Of a stretch of 64,000 bases of DNA, positions 58,785 to 64,000 are shown piece by piece (positions within the stretch are counted from its first letter, which is position 1; each line of letters starts with the position of its first letter). Below the pieces are notes generated by a model. That model did no database searches and was not told where the DNA came from. It was given only the letters and a program-made list of their open reading frames with translations. The translations under genes and the position numbers were made by a program. Location: assembly GCA_913057135.1 (NCBI GenBank), contig CAJXNM010000008.1:1-64000 (forward strand), given 5' to 3'. This DNA is from an uncultured Halieaceae bacterium. GTDB taxonomy: Bacteria; Pseudomonadota; Gammaproteobacteria; Pseudomonadales; Halieaceae.

Positions 58785-59693
58785 CTACTCGGGTACGTCG
58801 TACGTAGACGGTACGGTAAACGTGGTTTGGTACTTGCTGAAAATGGCTGCCATACGGCCGTCCATCACAGCCGCACTCAACAGGTCACCGATGGCGTAAG
58901 ACAGTTCCCGGTGATTTTGTTTCACCGCAGCACCAATGTCCCACTCCAGTACGGCTAATTGCTCGAGTCCGTCGGTATCAATATCGAAGGCATTCGGTAC
59001 ATCGCGCAAACCCCATTCGATTTGCGAGCGCATACCTACGACCGCAGCCGTTTCTCCGGCACGCAGACCCGTTAGTGCCTCTTCGATTTTCAAATAGTGG
59101 GTCACGTTGTCGCGCAGGCGACCCCCGTAGGCACCGCTCAGAATCATATCGGGCAGACTGGCCACTTCCACACCCACTTTCTCATAGGCGAAAATAGCCA
59201 AATTGCGGACCTCACCGGTTTTCTCTAAATCGCGAGCAATCGACCAGCTTTCCCGGTGGTAAGGGCCAAACATGACCACGTGCTCGTGCTTTGGCAGCCC
59301 GTAGCCGTCGATGGCGTAGGCGTACTCTCGATCGTAGGGTACTCGCAGCATAACGTCGGCAACGGTGCGATCGAAGACCGATCCACGCCAGATGGCATTG
59401 CGCAAATCGCTTTCTAGATCTTCATCCGCGGTCAGCCAAAACCATACGGGCTTAACCCCCAAGCCTTCGGCGATGAGGGTTCCCACTTCAATATCGATGC
59501 CCTGAGCTTCACCCGCATCATTGGTAAAGCTGTAAGGTGGAAAATCGCGATAGACCGCGATTTCAATAAATCCGCTGGCAACGATGTCATCGAGGTTACG
59601 ATCCTCGATGCCACCTGTTTCAGGTTGACCCAAGGCCAGTGACGCGCTCAGCCAACCCAGCAATACGACAACAACGATACTACCAAGCCGCAT
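58785..59693 (-). CDS. Quinoprotein dehydrogenase-associated periplasmic binding-like protein (XoxJ/MxaJ-like)
   Basis: 302 aa. Signal peptide about 1-22. 'EIAVYRDFPPYSFTNDAGEAQGIDIEVGTLIAEGLGV' and 'VADVMLRVPYDREYAYAIDGY' are solute-binding-family motifs of the quinoprotein-associated group. In methylotrophs XoxJ/MxaJ is required for dehydrogenase function. It is 18 bp after the cytochrome gene. Confidence 0.9.
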   Translation of the reverse strand: MRLGSIVVVVLLGWLSASLALGQPETGGIEDRNLDDIVASGFIEIAVYRDFPPYSFTNDAGEAQGIDIEVGTLIAEGLGVKPVWFWLTADEDLESDLRNAIWRGSVFDRTVADVMLRVPYDREYAYAIDGYGLPKHEHVVMFGPYHRESWSIARDLEKTGEVRNLAIFAYEKVGVEVASLPDMILSGAYGGRLRDNVTHYLKIEEALTGLRAGETAAVVGMRSQIEWGLRDVPNAFDIDTDGLEQLAVLEWDIGAAVKQNHRELSYAIGDLLSAAVMDGRMAAIFSKYQTTFTVPSTYDVPE

Positions 59694-59711
59694 TGTTTTG
59701 CCTCCGGGCGT

Positions 59712-60158
59712 TTACGACTCGGGAACACCGCGAGTATCGATGAAGGCACGGATGGCCCACATGGCTTCCTGAGACAGGGTCTCTTCGAAGGGAGGCATGT
59801 AAACACGACCCTGGATCACCGCACCGTGGCGTACACGCTGAATAAACCAGGCATCAGATTCAGCCACATCGGCCCACTCAAACTCATCGTTCAGGCCACG
59901 CAGATCGGGAGTCATACCACCAGAAATGACATCAAGGCCGTGGCAGCGTGCACAGTTTTGGTTGTAGGCAGACGAGCCGATTTCGATCGCGCGCTCGTTG
60001 CCGCGATAGGGATTCTCCTCTACCCAGCCATCGATGGGTTCAAGACCGTCGGTGTTCACTGGCTGTGGGGTTACGTCACCGTGGGCAAACACCTGTGCTG
60101 CGAATGCGGCAGTGGCAGCGATTGCAGCGGTTGCAGCGAATTGGCGTAATTTCATCAT
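59712..60158 (-). CDS. pedF: Cytochrome c-550, PedF-like
   Basis: 148 aa. Signal peptide about 1-25. One haem site, C69-A-R-C72-H73, and a likely distal Met in 'VYMPPFEE'. 'AHGDVTPQPVNTDGLEPIDGWVEENPYRG' is close to PedF, the cytochrome that receives electrons from PQQ alcohol dehydrogenases in Pseudomonas. It leads the pedF-xoxJ-PQQ dehydrogenase transcript. Confidence 0.88.
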   Translation of the reverse strand: MMKLRQFAATAAIAATAAFAAQVFAHGDVTPQPVNTDGLEPIDGWVEENPYRGNERAIEIGSSAYNQNCARCHGLDVISGGMTPDLRGLNDEFEWADVAESDAWFIQRVRHGAVIQGRVYMPPFEETLSQEAMWAIRAFIDTRGVPES

Positions 60159-60480
60159 ACTGATTCTGTCTCCCGGCTCTCACCTTGTTACAGGGTGCGC
60201 CTATTCATTGATCTTGGTGATAGATCGTTCATATTGAGTAGCCACGTTTACGACGCGGTTATTCATGTCGCGAATGGTAACCGTCGATAAACACCTGACA
60301 ATGCTCCTTTGGTATGACTTTGACCGGTCCTTCGCTTAGCACACTGGGAATGATTGGAGGATCCCGCTGCGCCCTATAGAATCAGTCAAAAATGCAGAAC
60401 TCTCGTTAAACCCTGCTGACGCGAGCGTTTATATATTTTAGCGAAATGATCACGGCCAATAACCTATAACGGAGCATCCC
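60159..60480. other. 322-bp divergent promoter region
   Basis: Separates pedF from the PQQ-associated ABC operon. TTAAAC (60406-60411), 18 bp, TATATA (60430-60435) is a possible promoter for the ABC operon. An imperfect inverted repeat occupies 60246-60292. No gene or RNA is recognised. Confidence 0.4.
60246..60292. repeat. Imperfect inverted repeat, about 19-nt arms
   Basis: GTTTACGACGCGGTTATTC pairs imperfectly with GAATGGTAACCGTCGATAAAC around ATGTCGC. It could be an operator array or a stem-loop in the pedF upstream region. Confidence 0.4.
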
Positions 60481-61728
60481 TTGATCCAGCGCTTTATTCG
60501 TTACACGAATGTTAGCGATCGCGGCAGCCTAGAGTCATCACGGCAGCGGCATCGCGTCTTAAGCCTCTGTGCTGCACTGATGTGCTTCTTCTTGACCCCT
60601 GCCTGGGGAGCCGAGCCGATGGCCATCGACATTCTGTACCTATGGCAGGCAAAGGACCGTCCGCCCACACTCGCCAACCGCGAGCCTCCGCCCGAGGATG
60701 CCGGTCGTGCAGGGGCAGAGCTGGGTGTTGCCGATAGCAACACCACGGGGCGCTTCACCGGGCAGACCTACCGGCTGATAACGCAGCAGGTGTCATCCCC
60801 CGAACAAGCCGCCGAGACAGTGGCTAAATGGTTCGCCGAAGGCTCCGGTTTGGTGGTGGCTGACCTGCCCGATGACAGCCTGCTGGCCGCCAGCCAACAA
60901 CTACCCACCGATCAGTCAGGGGTCATCCTCAACGCCACCAACCGCAATGACCATTGGCGCCATCGGTCCTGCCGAGGGGGCTTACTGCATACCGCCGCCA
61001 GTCACGCCATGCTCGCCGATGGTCTGGGCCAGTTTTTTATTGCCCGACGATGGCGCGACTGGTTCATAGTGCAAGGACCGCGACCCGCAGACACCGCTTG
61101 GAGCCAAGCGTTCAAACGCACCGCAAAACGCTATGGCGCCAAAATTCGCGATGAGAAAACTTGGTCTTTCGAGACCGATTTACGCCGTACCGCACAGGCC
61201 GAGTTGCCTCTGTTCACCCAGGGCAATGACTACGATGTGGTGCTAGTGGCCGACGACTTAGGGGATGTCGGAGACTTTATTTCCTACAATACCTGGCTGC
61301 CACGACCCGTCGCCGGCACCCAAGGGCTTGTACCTACCGAGTGGTCGCCGGTTATCGAACAGTGGGGCGCGCTGCAATTGCAAAACCGGTTTAAAGCCCT
61401 CGCTGGGCGGGGGATGACCGCCGATGACTACGGCGCCTGGGCAGGTGTTCGCAGTATTGCCGAGGCGGTGACCCGGACCGGTGACGCCGACCCCGCTGCT
61501 TTATACGCCTACATGCTCTCCGATAACTTTGAGCTGGCGGGGTTCAAAGGCCGCGGCCTTACTTTCCGCCCCTGGAACGGTCAGATGCGACAACCTATTA
61601 CCCTAGTACAACCCCGCGCTGTGGTGAGCCAAAGTCCACAAGAGGGCTTTTTGCACCCCAGCACCGATATGGACACCCTCGGGTACGATGCAGCCGAGGC
61701 CGAATGTTCCTTTAAGGAGACCCGCTAA
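60481..61728 (+). CDS. ABC substrate-binding-like protein, PQQ-dependent alcohol dehydrogenase system
   Basis: 415 aa, TTG start with GGAG 7 bases upstream. A signal segment ('LSLCAALMCFFLTPAWGA') precedes 'MAIDILYLWQAKDRPPTLANREPPPEDAGRAGAELGVADSNTTGRFTG', which is the family pattern of PQQ-associated leucine/branched-chain-binding-like proteins. It shares a one-base overlap with the propeller gene. Confidence 0.85.
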   Translation: MIQRFIRYTNVSDRGSLESSRQRHRVLSLCAALMCFFLTPAWGAEPMAIDILYLWQAKDRPPTLANREPPPEDAGRAGAELGVADSNTTGRFTGQTYRLITQQVSSPEQAAETVAKWFAEGSGLVVADLPDDSLLAASQQLPTDQSGVILNATNRNDHWRHRSCRGGLLHTAASHAMLADGLGQFFIARRWRDWFIVQGPRPADTAWSQAFKRTAKRYGAKIRDEKTWSFETDLRRTAQAELPLFTQGNDYDVVLVADDLGDVGDFISYNTWLPRPVAGTQGLVPTEWSPVIEQWGALQLQNRFKALAGRGMTADDYGAWAGVRSIAEAVTRTGDADPAALYAYMLSDNFELAGFKGRGLTFRPWNGQMRQPITLVQPRAVVSQSPQEGFLHPSTDMDTLGYDAAEAECSFKETR

Positions 61729-62705
61729 TGCAGCCACGTCAGACCGCCCGGAATGCTTTGCTGGCCCTAGTGGGCTGCTGCTTTGCCCACAGCGCCAGCG
61801 CTGACCTGGCATGGGTGTCGAATGAAAAAGACAACACCCTGTCGGTGATCGATACCGACAGCCTGACGGTGGTAAAAACCGTCGAGGTTGGGATGCGTCC
61901 CCGAGGTATCACCTTTAGCGGCGACTATCGTTACTTATACATCTGTGCCAGCGATTCCGACGCCGTTCAGGTTTACGACACAGAGACAGGAACCCTATTG
62001 CATAACCTCCCTTCCGGCGAGGACCCGGAACAGTTCGCCCTGCATCCCAATGACCGCACCCTGTACATTGCCAATGAAGACTCTGCAGTGGTTACCGTTG
62101 TCGATACCCAAGAACGCAGCGTTGTCGGACAAGTCGATGTGGGCGTTGAACCCGAGGGCATGGCGGTGAGCCCCGACGGTAAATGGGCGGTGAATACCTC
62201 TGAAACTACCAACATGGTGCACTGGATTGACACCAGCACGAATGAACTGGTGGACAACACCTTGATTGGCCAGCGACCCCGTCACGTGGAGTTCAGTCGC
62301 GATGGCAGCACCCTATGGGCATCCGCTGAAATCGGGGGAACGGTGCATGTGATCGATGTCGACAGCCGTAAAGAGCATAAACAGCTGTCCTTCAAGATTC
62401 CTGGCATTCACAGGGACCGGTTGCAACCTGTGGGTGTGAAACTCACAGGGGATGGTAAATATGCCTTCGTCGCCTTGGGCCCCGCGAATCATGTGGCTGT
62501 CATCGATGCCAATAGCTACGAGATTTTGGACTACCTGCTGGTAGGACGACGGGTGTGGCACTTGGCGTTTGCCAACGACGAGCAACTGCTTCTGACCTCA
62601 AACGGTGTCAGTGGCGATGTGTCGGTCATTGATGTGGACGAGCTTGAGGTCATAAAAACACTACGCGTAGGGCGTTACCCCTGGGGCATAGCAGTACAAC
62701 CATGA
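61728..62705 (+). CDS. PQQ-associated beta-propeller protein (YVTN family)
   Basis: 325 aa, signal peptide about 1-25. Repeats of the form 'VIDTDSLTVVKTVEVGMRPRGITFSGDYRYLYICASDSD' form a seven-bladed YVTN propeller. It is a common partner of the ABC genes in PQQ alcohol loci; function unknown. It overlaps the ATPase gene by 4 bp. Confidence 0.9.
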   Translation: MQPRQTARNALLALVGCCFAHSASADLAWVSNEKDNTLSVIDTDSLTVVKTVEVGMRPRGITFSGDYRYLYICASDSDAVQVYDTETGTLLHNLPSGEDPEQFALHPNDRTLYIANEDSAVVTVVDTQERSVVGQVDVGVEPEGMAVSPDGKWAVNTSETTNMVHWIDTSTNELVDNTLIGQRPRHVEFSRDGSTLWASAEIGGTVHVIDVDSRKEHKQLSFKIPGIHRDRLQPVGVKLTGDGKYAFVALGPANHVAVIDANSYEILDYLLVGRRVWHLAFANDEQLLLTSNGVSGDVSVIDVDELEVIKTLRVGRYPWGIAVQP

Positions 62706-63448
62706 GCCAGTCAAATACATCACCGGCGGTCAGTATTGAGCAACTGTGTCATCACTATGGCCAGCGTAAAGCACTTATTGATGTCAGTTTCGATATACCC
62801 ACTGGCACGTTTCTAGCGCTTTTAGGCCCCAACGGCGCCGGCAAAACCACTCTCTTTTCGTTGCTGACTCGGCTGCTACGCCCCAGCAGCGGCAGCATTC
62901 GGGTATTCGGTGCCGATTTGGCGCGCTCACCGGGTGCAGCACTGGCCAGGATGGGTGTGGTTTTTCAGCAACCAACCCTCGATTTAGATTTAACCCTGCG
63001 CCAGAACCTGGCCTACCACGGCGCCATTCAGGGTTTGTCCCCGAAACAGGTCAAACGACGGAGTCAAGCTGAACTAGAGCGCTTTGGACTCTGGGCTCGC
63101 TGCGATGAGCGGGTGCGAGATTTAAATGGTGGTCATCGGCGCCGGGTAGAAATTGCTCGGGCGCTGCTGCACGAACCGGATTTACTGCTGCTCGACGAGG
63201 CTAGCGCCGGGCTCGATCTTGAGAGCCGCACCCATCTGTACCAACACGTGCGCAATTTATGCCGGGACGAAGGTAAAACCGTGCTCTGGACCACTCATTT
63301 GGTGGAAGAATTGGATGCCAACGAGTTGGCTGTACTGCTGCGACGGGGTCGGGTTAAAGGTCAAGGGGAGCTCTCTGCCCTGGCCGCTGCCCAAGGCCAC
63401 GGGGATGCCAATGCCCTCGTCCTGAGCTTATCGGAGCCCGCCCCATGA
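62702..63448 (+). CDS. ABC transporter ATP-binding protein, PQQ-associated
   Basis: 248 aa. Walker A 'GPNGAGKT' (42-49), Q-loop 'VVFQQPTLDLDLTLRQNLAYHG', signature 'LNGGHRRRVEIARAL' replacing LSGGQ, Walker B 'LLLLDEAS' and H-loop 'TTHLVEEL'. The LNGGH signature is typical of this subfamily. It overlaps the permease ATG by 4 bp. Confidence 0.93.
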   Translation: MSQSNTSPAVSIEQLCHHYGQRKALIDVSFDIPTGTFLALLGPNGAGKTTLFSLLTRLLRPSSGSIRVFGADLARSPGAALARMGVVFQQPTLDLDLTLRQNLAYHGAIQGLSPKQVKRRSQAELERFGLWARCDERVRDLNGGHRRRVEIARALLHEPDLLLLDEASAGLDLESRTHLYQHVRNLCRDEGKTVLWTTHLVEELDANELAVLLRRGRVKGQGELSALAAAQGHGDANALVLSLSEPAP

Positions 63449-64000
63449 GCCATGCCAAACTTGGATTAGCCAGCTACTGGTACTGTTTTCGCGGAGTGTT
63501 ATTACGGGAGTTACAGCGATTTTTGCAGCAGCGTACGCGCTTCTTATCATCGCTGGTACGCCCACTGTTGTGGCTCGTGGTTTTCGCAGCGGGTTTTCGG
63601 GCGGCTCTTGGCATCGCCATTATTCCGCCCTATGAAACCTATATTACCTACGAGGTCTACATCGTCCCGGGGCTCATCGGCATCATCATTTTATTTAATG
63701 GTATGCAGAGCTCCCTTTCCATGGTGTACGACCGGGAAATGGGCAGTATGCGCGTGTTACTCACCAGCCCCTTACCCCGAGGCTGGCTGCTGTTGTGCAA
63801 ATTACTGGCCGGTGCCATCGTGTCGCTGTTTCAGGTGTACGCCTTTTTATTGGTGGCGCGTCTACTCGATGTCACTCCGCCCGCTATCGGTTATTTAGCG
63901 GTCCTGCCCGCCACGGTGCTTGGGGCGTTAATGCTGGGGGCTCTTGGCCTGCTGTTATCGTCATTGATTAAACAGCTAGAAAATTTTGCTGGCGTCATGA
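63445..64000 (+). CDS. ABC-2 type permease, PQQ-associated, cut at window end
   Basis: 185 residues visible. 'FLQQRTRFLSSLVRPLLWLVVFAAGFRAAL', 'YIVPGLIGIIILFNGMQSSLSMVYDREMGSMRVLLTSPLPRGWLLLCKLLAGAIVSL' is an ABC-2 permease with membrane helices; the rest is beyond the edge. It completes the exporter-like ABC pair with the ATPase. Confidence 0.9.
   Translation, partial: MSHAKLGLASYWYCFRGVLLRELQRFLQQRTRFLSSLVRPLLWLVVFAAGFRAALGIAIIPPYETYITYEVYIVPGLIGIIILFNGMQSSLSMVYDREMGSMRVLLTSPLPRGWLLLCKLLAGAIVSLFQVYAFLLVARLLDVTPPAIGYLAVLPATVLGALMLGALGLLLSSLIKQLENFAGVM

Overview
The window looks like a chromosome segment of a marine-type gammaproteobacterium with moderately high GC. The evidence is the gene order carA-carB-greA / yhbY / rlmE-ftsH-folP-glmM-tpiA-secG-tRNA-Leu ... 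tRNA-fMet-rimP-nusA-infB-rbfA-truB-rpsO-pnp, which is the classical gammaproteobacterial information-processing cluster. Around it lie TonB-dependent uptake, a vanadium haloperoxidase-like enzyme and a PQQ/lanthanide-type alcohol oxidation locus, which recall OM60/NOR5-like or other Cellvibrionales-type marine bacteria. That placement is inference; no rRNA is present.

Region 1 (1-5.6 kb) is accessory: a DUF3501 gene cut by the window edge, a Tat-exported vanadium haloperoxidase-like protein divergent from a PQQ sugar dehydrogenase-like protein, a membrane-anchored DUF302-like protein and a periplasmic alpha carbonic anhydrase. Region 2 (5.7-31.0 kb) is the conserved core, almost all on the minus strand. 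It has two visible interruptions: a choice-of-anchor-I lipoprotein gene with a good PhoB-box match between tRNA-Leu and tRNA-fMet, and feoAB between greA and yhbY.

Region 3 (31.4-43.8 kb) is a catabolic island. An MFS gene is followed by a TonB-dependent receptor, a VOC/glyoxalase-like protein, a second MFS transporter and the hydantoinase/oxoprolinase pair HyuB and HyuA. A GntR/FCD regulator and a divergent MmgE/PrpD gene complete it. Two palindromes sharing the core TGGTATACCA flank the regulator gene, one before hyuA and one before the PrpD gene, so a single-regulator system for uptake and opening of an amide or lactam-like compound is plausible. Region 4 (43.8-51.6 kb) is one long minus-strand operon: acyl-CoA dehydrogenase, MaoC hydratase, MFE-2-like SDR, thiolase, quinone oxidoreductase, iron alcohol dehydrogenase, thioesterase and amidase. 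It resembles a split (R)-specific beta-oxidation module and has a perfect 17-bp palindrome upstream.

Region 5 (51.9-64.0 kb) is a PQQ alcohol-oxidation locus: SoxYZ-like carrier, zinc metallohydrolase, CXXXCW rhodanese-like protein, a PQQ alcohol dehydrogenase carrying the extra Asp typical of lanthanide enzymes, its periplasmic binding-like partner, a PedF-like cytochrome c, and a four-gene PQQ-associated ABC system whose permease runs off the window. A visibly AT-richer islet (54.3-56.7 kb) is inserted in this locus. It holds a small membrane protein of uncertain start, a secreted beta-helix-like protein and a small PspB-like membrane protein gene broken by one in-frame stop.
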